NCBI RefSeq assembly: GCF_024721315.2
Contig: NZ_JANFAK020000045.1
Span: 1-55,907, forward strand
Length of the DNA: 55,907 nucleotides
Source: Streptomyces sp. Isolate_45
GTDB taxonomy: Bacteria; Actinomycetota; Actinomycetes; Streptomycetales; Streptomycetaceae
Direction: 5' to 3'
Positions 41,950 to 50,767 of this stretch are shown one piece after another. The position numbers were made by a program, and so were the translations under genes. Numbering within the stretch: position 1 is the stretch's first letter; each line of letters opens with the position of its first letter. The notes below the pieces were generated by a model that saw only the letters and a list, made by a program, of their open reading frames with translations, ran no database searches and was not told the DNA's origin.

Positions 41950-43182
41950 ATGCCTTCCGCACTGCCCGACGGTGAACCCATGCCCGAAGACGGCTCGCTG
42001 CCGTCGCACGCCCTCGCGGGTGCCGGGGACCGGCCGCTCGGGTTCTACCTGCACGTCCCGTACTGCGCCACCCGCTGCGGGTACTGCGACTTCAACACCT
42101 ACACGGCCACCGAGCTGCGGGGTACCGGCGGCGTGCTCGCCTCCCGGGAGAACTACGCCGACACCCTGATCGACGAGGTCCGCCTCGCGCGCAAGGTGCT
42201 CGGCGACGACCCTCGGGCCGTGCGCACCGTCTTCGTGGGCGGCGGCACGCCCACGCTGCTGCCCGCCGGCGACCTCGTACGGATGCTCGCGGCGATCCGC
42301 TACGAGTTCGGCCTGGCCGAGGACGCGGAGATCACCACCGAGGCCAATCCCGAATCGGTGAACCCCGCCTACCTCGCCGAACTGCGGGCCGGCGGCTTCA
42401 ACCGGATCTCCTTCGGCATGCAGAGCGCCAAGCAGCACGTCCTGAAGGTCCTCGACCGCACCCACACCCCGGGGCGGCCCGAGGCGTGCGTGGCGGAGGC
42501 CCGGGAAGCCGGCTTCGAGCACGTCAACCTGGACCTGATCTACGGCACGCCCGGGGAGTCCGACGACGACTGGCGGGCCTCCCTGGAGGCCGCGCTGGGC
42601 GCCGGGCCCGACCACGTCAGCGCCTACGCGCTGATCGTCGAGGAGGGCACCCAGCTGGCCCGCCGCATCCGCCGCGGCGAGGTCCCCATGACCGACGACG
42701 ACGTGCACGCCGACCGGTACCTGATCGCGGACTCGGTGATGGCCGACGCGGGCTACCACTGGTACGAGGTGTCGAACTGGGCCACCTCGGAAGCGGGCCG
42801 CTGCCTGCACAACGAGCTGTACTGGCGCGGCGCCGACTGGTGGGGCGCCGGACCGGGCGCCCACTCGCACGTCGGCGGGGTCCGCTGGTGGAACGTCAAG
42901 CACCCCGGCGCCTACGCGGCCGCCCTCGCGGAGGGTCGCTCCCCGGGCGCGGGGCGCGAACTCCTGTCGGCGGAGGACCGCCGGGTGGAGCGGATCCTGC
43001 TGGAGCTGCGCCTCGTGGACGGCGTCCCGCTGTCGCTGCTCGCCCCGGCCGGGCTCGCGGCGGCCGGCCGGGCCCTGTCCGACGGCCTGCTGGAGCCGGG
43101 CCCGTACGCGGCCGGCCGGGCGGTGCTGACCCTGCGCGGGCGGCTGCTGGCCGACGCGGTGGTCCGGGACCTGGTCGACTAG
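41950..43182 (+). CDS. hemW: Radical SAM heme chaperone HemW
   Basis: Relative of the oxygen-independent coproporphyrinogen III oxidase that, in characterised members, delivers heme. The 410-residue product has the radical SAM cluster motif YCATRCGYC (CxxxCxxC) near residues 37-45, the GGGTPTLL and TTEANPES motifs, and a C-terminal HemN-type domain. A true HemN would carry an extra N-terminal sequence not seen here, so HemW is preferred. ATG at 41950 lies 6 nt after GACAAT, compatible with a leaderless mRNA. Confidence 0.93.
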   Translation: MPSALPDGEPMPEDGSLPSHALAGAGDRPLGFYLHVPYCATRCGYCDFNTYTATELRGTGGVLASRENYADTLIDEVRLARKVLGDDPRAVRTVFVGGGTPTLLPAGDLVRMLAAIRYEFGLAEDAEITTEANPESVNPAYLAELRAGGFNRISFGMQSAKQHVLKVLDRTHTPGRPEACVAEAREAGFEHVNLDLIYGTPGESDDDWRASLEAALGAGPDHVSAYALIVEEGTQLARRIRRGEVPMTDDDVHADRYLIADSVMADAGYHWYEVSNWATSEAGRCLHNELYWRGADWWGAGPGAHSHVGGVRWWNVKHPGAYAAALAEGRSPGAGRELLSAEDRRVERILLELRLVDGVPLSLLAPAGLAAAGRALSDGLLEPGPYAAGRAVLTLRGRLLADAVVRDLVD

Positions 43183-43236
43183 ACCGGGAGCCGGGAGCCG
43201 GGAGCGTGTGACGCCGGGCCCCGGCCGCCGCGGCCC

Positions 43237-44037
43237 TCAGGGGGCCGTGACGAAGTCGATCAGTTCCTCGACGCGCCCCAGCAGGGCCGGTTCCAGGTCC
43301 CGGTACGAGGTGACCCGCGACAGGATGTGCTGCCAGGCGGCCCCGGTGTTCTCGGGCCAGCCCAGGGCGCGGCAGACGCCCGTCTTCCAGTCCTGCCCGC
43401 GCGGCACCACCGGCCAGGCCGGGATGCCCAGCGCGGACGGCTTCACCGCCTGCCAGACGTCCACGTACGGGTGGCCCACGACCAGGACGTCCGTGCCGGT
43501 CACCGCCGCCGCGATCCGGGACTCCTTCGAGCCCGGGACCAGGTGGTCCACCAGGACGCCCAGGCGGGCGTCCGGAGCCGGGTCGAACTCCGCCACCACG
43601 GCGGGCAGGTCGTCGACGCCCTCCAGGTACTCCACGACCACACCCTCGACGCGCAGGTCGTCGCCCCAGACGCGCTCCACGAGCTCCGCGTCGTGCCGGC
43701 CCTCGACGTAGATCCGTCCGGCTCGGGCCACCCGGGCCCGGGCCCCGGGGACGGCCACCGAGCCCGACGCCGTACGGGCGGGCGCGGCCGGCGCCCGCGA
43801 GGCCCGGACCAGGGTCACGGTGGCGCCCTCCAGCAGGAAGCCGGCCGGCTCCAGGGGGAAGGCCCGGCGCTTGCCGAAGCGGTCCTCCAGGGTCACCGTG
43901 CCCGCCTCGCACTCGACGACCGCGCCGCAGAAGTCACCGCCCGCCACCTCGACCACCAGGCCGGGGTCCGCCGGCACCCGGGGCACCGCCCGGGGACGCT
44001 TCCACTGCGGGGTCAGGTCGGGGGAGTACTCGCGCAT
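43237..44037 (-). CDS. DUF3097 family protein
   Basis: A 266-residue actinobacterial protein of unknown function. The N-terminal third is an all-beta segment (VVECEAGTVTLEDRFGKRRAFPL), followed by a domain containing RIYVEGRHDAELVERVWGDDLR, which resembles a Toprim-like start, and VLVDHLVPGSKESRIAAAV. The C-terminus includes GQDWKTGVCRALGW. ATG at 44037 is supported by a TACGCT -10 (44050-44045) placed 7 nt upstream, a leaderless arrangement. The Toprim-like E-G-x-x-D pattern suggests a nucleic acid activity, which is inference. Confidence 0.88.
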   Translation of the reverse strand: MREYSPDLTPQWKRPRAVPRVPADPGLVVEVAGGDFCGAVVECEAGTVTLEDRFGKRRAFPLEPAGFLLEGATVTLVRASRAPAAPARTASGSVAVPGARARVARAGRIYVEGRHDAELVERVWGDDLRVEGVVVEYLEGVDDLPAVVAEFDPAPDARLGVLVDHLVPGSKESRIAAAVTGTDVLVVGHPYVDVWQAVKPSALGIPAWPVVPRGQDWKTGVCRALGWPENTGAAWQHILSRVTSYRDLEPALLGRVEELIDFVTAP

Positions 44038-44044
44038 CCGGCCG

Positions 44045-44050
44045 AGCGTA
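44045..44050 (-). promoter_or_regulatory. Leaderless -10 element of the DUF3097 gene
   Basis: TACGCT on the minus strand lies 7 nt before the ATG at 44037. Confidence 0.55.
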
Positions 44051-44065
44051 GGAGAGCCGGGCCGC

Positions 44066-44797
44066 TCACGCCTCCGACACGCCGAACCGGGCCGCCAGTG
44101 TGGCGCGTTGCTCACGCACGAAGCCGGCCGTGACCAGCGCTCCGTGACCCGGCACGTACACGGCGTCGTCACCGCCGAGGGACAGCAGCCGGTCCAGGGC
44201 GGCGGGCCACTGCCCCGGGACCGCGTCGCTGCCCGCCTGGGGTTCGCCCGACTCCTCGACGAGGTCCCCGCAGAACACCACCTCCCGCTCGCCCGGCACG
44301 AAGACGGTCAGGTCGTACTGCGAGTGCGCGGGCCCCAGGTTCGCCAGCAGCACCTGCACCCCGCCCAGCTCCAGCGTCCACTCGCCCGACACCAGGTGCT
44401 GGGGCGCCCGCAGGAGCTCCGCGGCCGTGGCGGCCTCGTCCTCGGCCAGCCCGTTGCGGACCGCGCTCGCCCGCAGCTCCTCGCGGCCCCCGGCGGGGGT
44501 CAGCAGCCGCTCCAGGCCGACCGCGCCGAAGACCTCGGCCTCCGGGAAGGCCGGCGCGCCCATCACGTGGTCGAAATGTCCGTGTGTGAATGCGATATGG
44601 GTCACGCGGCGCCCCGTCAGCCGCTCCGCCTCGGCACGCACCTCGACGCCCTCGCGCACGGAGGAACCCGGGTCGATCAGGAGGACCGACTCGTCCCCCA
44701 CCACCAGTCCCACCGTGCAGTCCCACACCGGAAGGCGGCGCCGGCCGGCCCGTCCGGTGAGCCGTTCCCAGCCCGCCTCTTCCCAACGTACGTCCAT
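44066..44797 (-). CDS. Metallo-beta-lactamase fold hydrolase
   Basis: Zinc-dependent hydrolase of 243 residues with an unassigned substrate. It has the HxHxDH motif in FTHGHFDHVMG near residue 71, the further ligands in GPAHSQYDLTVF and CGDLVEE, and the last histidine in VYVPGHGALV, the glyoxalase II-like layout. ATG at 44797 has TAGCGT 6 nt upstream and is probably leaderless. It is divergent from hrcA across 0.2 kb containing the CIRCE operator, and lies 29 nt upstream of the DUF3097 gene on the same strand. Confidence 0.9.
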   Translation of the reverse strand: MDVRWEEAGWERLTGRAGRRRLPVWDCTVGLVVGDESVLLIDPGSSVREGVEVRAEAERLTGRRVTHIAFTHGHFDHVMGAPAFPEAEVFGAVGLERLLTPAGGREELRASAVRNGLAEDEAATAAELLRAPQHLVSGEWTLELGGVQVLLANLGPAHSQYDLTVFVPGEREVVFCGDLVEESGEPQAGSDAVPGQWPAALDRLLSLGGDDAVYVPGHGALVTAGFVREQRATLAARFGVSEA

Positions 44798-44803
44798 GGC
44801 GCG

Positions 44804-44809
44804 ACGCTA
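44804..44809 (-). promoter_or_regulatory. Leaderless -10 element of the MBL-fold gene
   Basis: TAGCGT on the minus strand lies 6 nt before the ATG at 44797. Confidence 0.55.
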
Positions 44810-44825
44810 CCCTGACGGGCCGCCC

Positions 44826-44856
44826 TTGCCCGCCGCGTACCACCCGGCCGTACACT
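44826..44856 (+). promoter_or_regulatory. Promoter of hrcA-dnaJ
   Basis: TTGCCC at 44826 and TACACT at 44851 are separated by 19 bp. The predicted start at about 44863 is just upstream of the CIRCE operator. Confidence 0.6.
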
Positions 44857-44870
44857 GACCGGGGGATCTC

Positions 44871-44895
44871 TGGCACTCGCACGCACAGAGTGCCA
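44871..44895 (+). promoter_or_regulatory. CIRCE operator (HrcA binding site)
   Basis: TGGCACTC-N9-GAGTGCCA is a perfect 8-bp inverted repeat with the 9-nt spacer typical of CIRCE. HrcA binding here would repress its own operon and release it on heat shock. Confidence 0.92.
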
Positions 44896-45001
44896 ACGAC
44901 GGCCGACCAGGCCGGACCGAAGATCGACCGAAGCCGGACCCGAGACCGACCGACGACCGACCGACGACCGACCGATACGACCGCATCCGGAGGTGTGCGC
45001 G

Positions 45002-46018
45002 ATGCTCAGTGAACGCAGGCTCGAGGTACTGCGCGCCATCGTCCAGGACTACGTCGGGACGGAGGAACCGGTCGGTTCCAAGGCGCTCACCGAGCGGCAC
45101 CGCCTCGGCGTCTCCCCGGCGACCGTGCGCAACGACATGGCCGTGTTGGAGGAGGAGGGCTACATCGCCCAACCCCACACCAGCGCCGGCCGGATCCCCA
45201 CGGACAAGGGCTACCGCCTCTTCGTCGACAAACTGGCGGGGGTCAAACCGCTGTCGACGCCCGAGCGCAGGGCCATCCAGAACTTCCTCGACGGCGCCGT
45301 CGACCTCGACGACGTGGTGGGTCGCACGGTGCGCCTCCTCGCACAGCTCACCCGCCAGGTCGCCGTCGTCCAGTACCCGTCCCTGACCCGCTCCACCGTC
45401 CGGCACGTCGAGCTGCTCTCCCTGGCCCCGGCCCGGCTGATGCTCGTACTGATCACGGACACCGGGCGGGTCGAGCAGCGGCTCGTGGACTGCCAGACGC
45501 CCTTCGGGGAGAACTCCCTGGCCGATCTGCGGGCGCGGCTGAACAGTCGGGTCGTCGGCCGTCGGTTCACCGACGTGCCGCAGTTGGTGCAGGACCTTCC
45601 GGAGTCGTTCGAGACCGAGGACCGGGTGACGGTCAAGGCCGTCCTCGACACCCTCCTCGAAACGCTGGAGGAGGAGGCGGAGGAGCGGCTGATGATCGGC
45701 GGCACCGCCAACCTCACTCGCTTCGGACATGATTTTCCCTTGACGATCAGGCCGGTGCTCGAAGCGCTGGAGGAGCACGTCGTGCTGCTCAAGCTGCTGG
45801 GCGAGGCAGGGGAGTCGGGGATGGCGGTACGGATCGGTCACGAGAACGCCTACGAGGGGCTCAACTCCACGTCGGTCGTCTCCGTCGGCTACGGTTCGGG
45901 CGGCGAGGCAGTCGCCAAACTCGGCGTGGTCGGACCGACCCGCATGGACTACCCCGGAACGATGGGAGCGGTACGCGCAGTGGCACGTTACGTCGGACAG
46001 ATCCTGGCGGAGTCGTAA
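45002..46018 (+). CDS. hrcA: Heat-inducible transcriptional repressor HrcA
   Basis: Repressor of CIRCE-controlled chaperone genes; its activity depends on GroEL in other bacteria. The 338-residue product has the N-terminal winged helix MLSERRLEVLRAIVQDYV with GSKALTERHRLGVSPATVRNDMAVLE, then a GAF-like middle domain and the C-terminal signature GPTRMDYPGTMGAVRAVA. ATG at 45002 has GGAGG 9 nt upstream; GTG at 44993 directly abuts that site and is rejected. A CIRCE element lies about 105 nt upstream. dnaJ starts at the base after the stop codon. Confidence 0.97.
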   Translation: MLSERRLEVLRAIVQDYVGTEEPVGSKALTERHRLGVSPATVRNDMAVLEEEGYIAQPHTSAGRIPTDKGYRLFVDKLAGVKPLSTPERRAIQNFLDGAVDLDDVVGRTVRLLAQLTRQVAVVQYPSLTRSTVRHVELLSLAPARLMLVLITDTGRVEQRLVDCQTPFGENSLADLRARLNSRVVGRRFTDVPQLVQDLPESFETEDRVTVKAVLDTLLETLEEEAEERLMIGGTANLTRFGHDFPLTIRPVLEALEEHVVLLKLLGEAGESGMAVRIGHENAYEGLNSTSVVSVGYGSGGEAVAKLGVVGPTRMDYPGTMGAVRAVARYVGQILAES

Positions 46019-47155
46019 GTGGCCACGGACTACTACGCCGTACTCGGCGTGCGCCGCGACGCATCGCAGGACGAGATCAAGAAGGCATTCCGGCGGCTCG
46101 CCCGCGAGCTGCACCCGGATGTCAATCCCGATCCCAAGACGCAAGAGCGCTTCAAGGAGATCAACGCCGCCTACGAGGTCCTCTCGGACCCGCAGAAGAA
46201 GCAGGTCCACGACCTGGGCGGTGACCCCCTGTCCTCCGGCGGCGGTGGCGGTGCGGGCGGCTTCGGTGCCGGCGGCTTCGGCAACTTCTCCGACATCATG
46301 GACGCCTTCTTCGGCCAGTCCCAGCAGCGCGGACCGCGCTCGCGGACCCGCCGGGGCCAGGACGCCATGATCCGCCTGGACCTGGAACTGGACGAGGCTG
46401 CCTTCGGGACGACCAAGCCCATCCAGGTCGACACGGCCATCGTCTGCACCACCTGCTCCGGTGAGGGCGCCGCACCCGGCACCTCCGCGCAGACGTGCGA
46501 CATGTGCCGCGGACGCGGCGAGGTCTCGCAGGTCACCCGGTCCTTCCTGGGCCAGGTCATGACCTCGCGCCCCTGCCCCCAGTGCCAGGGATTCGGCACC
46601 GTGGTCCCCACCCCGTGCACCGAGTGCGCGGGCGACGGCCGGGTCCGTTCCCGCCGCAACCTGACGGTGAAGATCCCCGCCGGTGTCGAGAACGGCACCC
46701 GGATCCAGCTCGCGGGCGAGGGCGAGGTCGGCCCCGGCGGCGGCCCCGCCGGCGACCTCTACGTGGAGATCCACGAGCTGCCCCACCCGACCTTCCAGCG
46801 GCGCGGTGACGACCTGCACTGCACGGTCACCATCCCGATGACCGCGGCCTCCCTGGGCACCAAGTGCCCGCTGGAGACCCTGGACGGCATGGAGGAGATC
46901 GACATCCGGCCCGGCACCCAGTCCGGCCAGTCGATCCCGCTGCACGGGCGCGGCGTCACGCACCTGCGCGGCGGCGGCCGGGGCGACCTGATCGTCCACG
47001 TCGAGGTGACCACCCCGAGCAAGCTGGACGCCCAGCAGGAGGACCTGCTGCGCCAGCTGGCGAAGCTGCGCGGCGAGGAGCGGCCCACGGGTCAGTTCGC
47101 GCCCGGCCAGCAGGGCCTGTTCAGTCGCCTGAAGGACGCGTTCAACGGCCGCTGA
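46019..47155 (+). CDS. dnaJ: Chaperone DnaJ (HrcA-linked paralogue)
   Basis: Co-chaperone that delivers substrates to DnaK and stimulates its ATPase. The 378-residue product has a J domain with HPD (ARELHPDVNPD), a short Gly/Phe region (GGGGGAGGFGAGGFGNF), four CxxCxGxG zinc repeats (CTTCSGEG, CDMCRGRG, CPQCQGFG, CTECAGDG) and the C-terminal substrate-binding domain. GTG at 46019 immediately follows the hrcA TAA, so the two are coupled. This is the second dnaJ type of Streptomyces, separate from the dnaK operon copy. A hairpin follows. Confidence 0.96.
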   Translation: MATDYYAVLGVRRDASQDEIKKAFRRLARELHPDVNPDPKTQERFKEINAAYEVLSDPQKKQVHDLGGDPLSSGGGGGAGGFGAGGFGNFSDIMDAFFGQSQQRGPRSRTRRGQDAMIRLDLELDEAAFGTTKPIQVDTAIVCTTCSGEGAAPGTSAQTCDMCRGRGEVSQVTRSFLGQVMTSRPCPQCQGFGTVVPTPCTECAGDGRVRSRRNLTVKIPAGVENGTRIQLAGEGEVGPGGGPAGDLYVEIHELPHPTFQRRGDDLHCTVTIPMTAASLGTKCPLETLDGMEEIDIRPGTQSGQSIPLHGRGVTHLRGGGRGDLIVHVEVTTPSKLDAQQEDLLRQLAKLRGEERPTGQFAPGQQGLFSRLKDAFNGR

Positions 47156-47172
47156 GCGGCCCGCGACAGCGT

Positions 47173-47213
47173 GCGGGAGCCCGGTCCGGTGTCAAACCGG
47201 GCCGGGCTCCCGC
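47173..47213 (+). terminator. Terminator after dnaJ
   Basis: A 12-bp stem (47173-47184 with 47202-47213) extended inside by CCGGT/ACCGG begins 18 nt after the stop. Confidence 0.88.
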
Positions 47214-47310
47214 GCGTTCCCGGGGACCCGTACGGGCCTCCGGGAAGCGGACTATGCCAGGCGAATGCCGTGATTCGGCCCGGTGGTCGGGACGTGGCAC
47301 GATGCAGTCC

Positions 47311-48402
47311 ATGTCCTCCGCACCGAACGGTCTCTCCCCGTACCCGATCGTGCAGGCTCCCATGGCGGGCGGCGCCTCCTGCCCGCCCCTGGCGGCCGCC
47401 GTGTGCGAGGCCGGCGGGCTGGGCTTCCTCGCGGGCGGCTACAAGACGGCCGACGGCATGTACCAGGAGATCAAGCAGACGCGCGGGCTCACCCGACGCC
47501 CCTTCGGCGTGAACCTCTTCATGCCGCAGAACGGCTACGTCGACCCGGCCGCCGTCGAGGCGTACCGCGGGCAGCTCGCCGGGGAGGCCAGCTGGTACGA
47601 GGTCTCCCTCGCCGAGGAGGACGTCATGGGGACCTGCGACGACGGCTACGAGGCCAAGCTCGCGATCCTCCTCGACGACCCCGTCGCGGTCGTCTCCTTC
47701 ACCTTCGGCTGTCCCGCGCCCGCCGTGTTCACCCGGCTGCGCAAGGCCGGCACCTACGGCATCGTCACCGTCACCTCCGTCGACGAGGCCCGCGCCGCGC
47801 AGGAGGCCGGCGCCGACGCGCTCTGCGTCCAGGGCGTCGAGGCCGGCGGCCACCAGGGCACCTACCGCGACGACCCGCAGACCGACGGCACCGCCGCCGT
47901 CGGCCTGCTCGCCCTGGTCGCCCAGGTGCGGGAGGCGGTCACCCTCCCCCTCATCGCCTCGGGCGGCCTCATGCGCGGCGCGCAGATCGCCGCGCTCCTC
48001 GCGGCGGGCGCGGAGGCGGCGCAGCTCGGCACGGCCTTCCTCGCCTGTCCGGAGTCCGGCGCGCACCCGCTGCACAAGAAGGCCCTGACGGACCCCCTGT
48101 TCGCCCACACGGAACTCACCCGGGCCTTCTCGGGCCGCCCCGCCCGAGGTCTCGTCAACCGGTTCATGCGCGAGCACGGACCGTACGCCCCGGCCGCCTA
48201 CCCGCAGGTCCACCACATGACCTCGGGGCTGCGCAAGGCGGCGGCCGCCGCCGGCGACCCGCAGGGCATGTCGCTGTGGGCCGGGCAGGGGCACCGGCTG
48301 GCGCGGGTGATGCCGGCCGGGGACCTGGTGGAGGTACTGGCGGTCGAACTGGCCGAGGCGCAGAGCGCGTTGAAGGTGTTGCAGATGAGGAGAGCGTCAT
48401 GA
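47311..48402 (+). CDS. Nitronate monooxygenase family FMN protein
   Basis: FMN-dependent TIM-barrel enzyme of the 2-nitropropane dioxygenase type. The 363-residue product has PIVQAPMAGGASCPPLAAAV at the N-terminus, VSFTFGCP, the GADALCVQGVEAGGHQGT region and LIASGGLMRGAQIAALLAAGAEAAQLGTAFL (phosphate binding of FMN). ATG at 47311 lies 7 nt after a CACGAT -10-like element; ATG at 47302 adds three residues. The stop overlaps the rsmE start by 4 nt. The natural substrate is unknown; members oxidise nitronates such as propionate 3-nitronate. Confidence 0.9.
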   Translation: MSSAPNGLSPYPIVQAPMAGGASCPPLAAAVCEAGGLGFLAGGYKTADGMYQEIKQTRGLTRRPFGVNLFMPQNGYVDPAAVEAYRGQLAGEASWYEVSLAEEDVMGTCDDGYEAKLAILLDDPVAVVSFTFGCPAPAVFTRLRKAGTYGIVTVTSVDEARAAQEAGADALCVQGVEAGGHQGTYRDDPQTDGTAAVGLLALVAQVREAVTLPLIASGGLMRGAQIAALLAAGAEAAQLGTAFLACPESGAHPLHKKALTDPLFAHTELTRAFSGRPARGLVNRFMREHGPYAPAAYPQVHHMTSGLRKAAAAAGDPQGMSLWAGQGHRLARVMPAGDLVEVLAVELAEAQSALKVLQMRRAS

Positions 48403-49142
48403 CGGCCCCCGTGTTCGTGGTCGAGGAGGTCCCCGCGGGGACCGAGTTCGTACTGGACGGCCCCGAAGGCCGGCACGCCGTGTCCGTGAAGCGGCTGAAC
48501 CCGGGCGAGGAGGTCGTCCTGACGGACGGCCGGGGCCGCTGGGCCGAGGCCGTCGTGAAGTCCGCCGAGGGCAAGGACCGGCTCGTCGTCTCCGTCGCCG
48601 AGGTGTCCGAGGAGGCCGAACCGGCCGTCCGCATCACGGTGGTCCAGGCCCTGCCCAAGGGCGACCGGGGCGAGGTCGCCGTCGAGACGATGACCGAGAC
48701 CGGCGTGGACGCGATCGTCCCCTGGCAGGCCTCGCGCTGCATCACCCAGTGGCGCGGCGACCGCGGCGCCAAGTCCCTGGCCAAGTGGCGGGCCACCGCC
48801 CGGGAATCCGGCAAGCAGTCCCGCCGCGTCCGCTTCCCCGAGGTGGCCGAGGCCCTGTCCACGAAGCAGGTCGCCGCGCTGCTCGCCGAGGCCGACCTGG
48901 CCATGGTGCTCCACGAGGACCGCGACGCCGCCTCCGGCGCCCTCGCGACGGCCCCGCTGCCCGAAGCGGGCTCCGTGGTCCTCGTCGTCGGCCCCGAGGG
49001 CGGGGTCTCGCCCGAGGAACTGGCCGTCTTCGCGCAGGCCGGAGCCCGGCCCTACCGGCTGGGGCACAGCGTCCTGCGCACCTCCACCGCCGGTACGGCC
49101 GCGGCCGCGGTCCTGCTGGCGCGCACCGGCCGCTGGTCCTGA
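48399..49142 (+). CDS. rsmE: 16S rRNA (uracil1498-N3)-methyltransferase
   Basis: SPOUT-class methyltransferase that modifies U1498 in the small-subunit decoding region. The 247-residue product has an N-terminal PUA-like domain (VFVVEEVPAGTEFVLDGPEGRHAVSV, first half diagnostic) and the C-terminal knot domain with VVLVVGPEGGVSPEE and RLGHSVLRTSTAGTAA. ATG at 48399 overlaps the TGA of the preceding gene; GAGGAG lies just upstream. Position beside dnaJ is common across bacteria. Confidence 0.95.
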   Translation: MTAPVFVVEEVPAGTEFVLDGPEGRHAVSVKRLNPGEEVVLTDGRGRWAEAVVKSAEGKDRLVVSVAEVSEEAEPAVRITVVQALPKGDRGEVAVETMTETGVDAIVPWQASRCITQWRGDRGAKSLAKWRATARESGKQSRRVRFPEVAEALSTKQVAALLAEADLAMVLHEDRDAASGALATAPLPEAGSVVLVVGPEGGVSPEELAVFAQAGARPYRLGHSVLRTSTAGTAAAAVLLARTGRWS

Positions 49143-49152
49143 GCCCGTGAGG

Positions 49153-49185
49153 CGTCCCGGCCCCGCTCCGCGCGGGGTCGGGACG
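49153..49185 (+). terminator. Terminator after rsmE
   Basis: A GC-rich stem (CGTCCCG-CCCCGC with GCGGGG-CGGGACG) follows the stop by about 10 nt. Confidence 0.7.
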
Positions 49186-49275
49186 GGCTCCGGCGGATCT
49201 CCGGCGGACCGGGCCGTTCCCGTCTCCGGGGCGGTTACGATGCCCGGACCGATCAACGTCACGGGAGGCGCAGCA

Positions 49276-49635
49276 ATGGCCGGGGAACCGCAGGCGGACT
49301 GCCTGTTCTGCAAGATCGTCGCGGGTGCCGTGCCGGCGACCGTCGTCCGGGAGACCGAGACGACCATCGCGTTCCGGGACATCAACCCGCAGGCGCCGAC
49401 CCACGTCCTGGTCATCCCCAAGGCGCACTACCCCGACGCGGCCACCCTCGCGGCCGCCGAGCCGGGCATCGCCGCCGACGTACTGGGCGAGGCCGGCCGG
49501 GTCGCCGCCGACGAGAAGATCGAGGAGCACGGCTACCGGATCGTCCTCAACACGGGCGCCGGCGCCGGGCAGACCGTCTTCCACGCGCACGCGCACGTCC
49601 TCGGCGGACGCGGCCTCGAATGGCCCCCGGGATAA
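49276..49635 (+). CDS. HIT family nucleotide-binding protein
   Basis: Histidine-triad hydrolase of the HINT type, acting on purine nucleoside phosphoramidates or dinucleotides. The 119-residue product begins with CLFCKIVAGAVPA, has IAFRDINPQAPTHVLVIPK and ends with the triad VFHAHAHVLGG. ATG at 49276 follows GGGAGG; the frame from 49147 adds a low-complexity leader and is rejected. The next gene, rnz, starts 3 nt after the stop, suggesting one transcript. Confidence 0.94.
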   Translation: MAGEPQADCLFCKIVAGAVPATVVRETETTIAFRDINPQAPTHVLVIPKAHYPDAATLAAAEPGIAADVLGEAGRVAADEKIEEHGYRIVLNTGAGAGQTVFHAHAHVLGGRGLEWPPG

Positions 49636-49638
49636 GAC

Positions 49639-50544
49639 GTGTCCGTACGCGAATTCGTGGTGCTCGGCACCGCCAGCCAGGTGCCCACGCGGCACCGCAA
49701 CCACAACGGCTACCTGCTGCGCTGGGACGGCGAGGGCATCCTCTTCGACCCGGGCGAGGGCACGCAGCGGCAGATGCTGCGGGCCGGGGTCGCCGCGCAC
49801 GACATCAACCGGATCTGCGTCACGCACTTCCACGGCGACCACAGCCTCGGCCTGGCCGGGGTGATCCAGCGCATCAACCTGGACCAGGTCCCGCACCCGG
49901 TCACCGCGCACTACCCGGCCTCCGGGCAGAAGTTCTTCGACCGGCTCCGGTACGCGACGGCCTACCGGGAGACGGTGGCGCTCGCCGAGGAGCCGGTGTC
50001 GCGTGACGGGGTGCTCGCGCACGGGCCCTCGTACGTCCTGGAAGCGCGGCTGCTCTCGCACCCGGTGGAGTCCTTCGGCTACCGGATCACGGAGCCGGAC
50101 GGACGCCGGATGGTGCCGGAACTGCTCGCGCGGCACGGGATCAAGGGGCCGGACGTCGGGCGGATCCAGCGCGAGGGGCGGCTGGGCGGGGTCGGTCTCG
50201 ACGACGTCAGCGAGCACCGGGCCGGTCAGCGGTTCGCCTTCGTCATGGACACCCGGCTGTGCTCCGGGGTGGACGAGCTGGCGCGGGGCTGCGACATGCT
50301 GGTGATCGAGTCGACGTTCCTGGAGGCCGACGAGCGGCTCGCCACCGACCACGGGCACCTCACCGCGGGGCAGGCGGCCCGGGTGGCGCGGGACGCCGGC
50401 GTCCGGCACCTGGTCCTCACGCACTTCTCGCAGCGGTACTCCGACCCCTCCGCGTTCGAGCGGGAGGCGCGGGCGGCCGGGTTCGAGGGCGAGCTGACGA
50501 TCGCTGCGGACCTGGTCACGGTCGCGGTACCGAAGCGCACCTGA
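49639..50544 (+). CDS. rnz: Ribonuclease Z
   Basis: tRNA 3' processing endonuclease, needed for tRNAs that lack an encoded CCA, such as the two tRNA-Ala genes in this window. The 301-residue MBL-fold product has the zinc motif THFHGDHSLGLAG near residue 62, a PHP-like motif region, FVMDTRLC and the HxT-type LVLTHFSQRYS. It is slightly shorter than the 305-310 residues usual for bacterial RNase Z. GTG at 49639 follows the HIT stop by 3 nt. ElaC-type or a related MBL hydrolase are alternatives. Confidence 0.85.
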   Translation: MSVREFVVLGTASQVPTRHRNHNGYLLRWDGEGILFDPGEGTQRQMLRAGVAAHDINRICVTHFHGDHSLGLAGVIQRINLDQVPHPVTAHYPASGQKFFDRLRYATAYRETVALAEEPVSRDGVLAHGPSYVLEARLLSHPVESFGYRITEPDGRRMVPELLARHGIKGPDVGRIQREGRLGGVGLDDVSEHRAGQRFAFVMDTRLCSGVDELARGCDMLVIESTFLEADERLATDHGHLTAGQAARVARDAGVRHLVLTHFSQRYSDPSAFEREARAAGFEGELTIAADLVTVAVPKRT

Positions 50545-50767
50545 CCGGCCGACCGGGCCCGCCCCCGGTGCCGTCCCCGGGCTCGCGCCGCGGAGGGCGG
50601 CGATCCGGTGGTGAGGTGCGTCACACTGGGTTTCGGCTCCGCCGGACGGGGCGGCACCGGGTCTTCCGCGGCCTTCCGTCGCGAGCCCACCGGAAGAAAC
50701 GGCACATCGCAGACCCTCGTAGACCTCCGCACAGCTTCGCAGACCTTCGCGCACCGGGGAGTACACC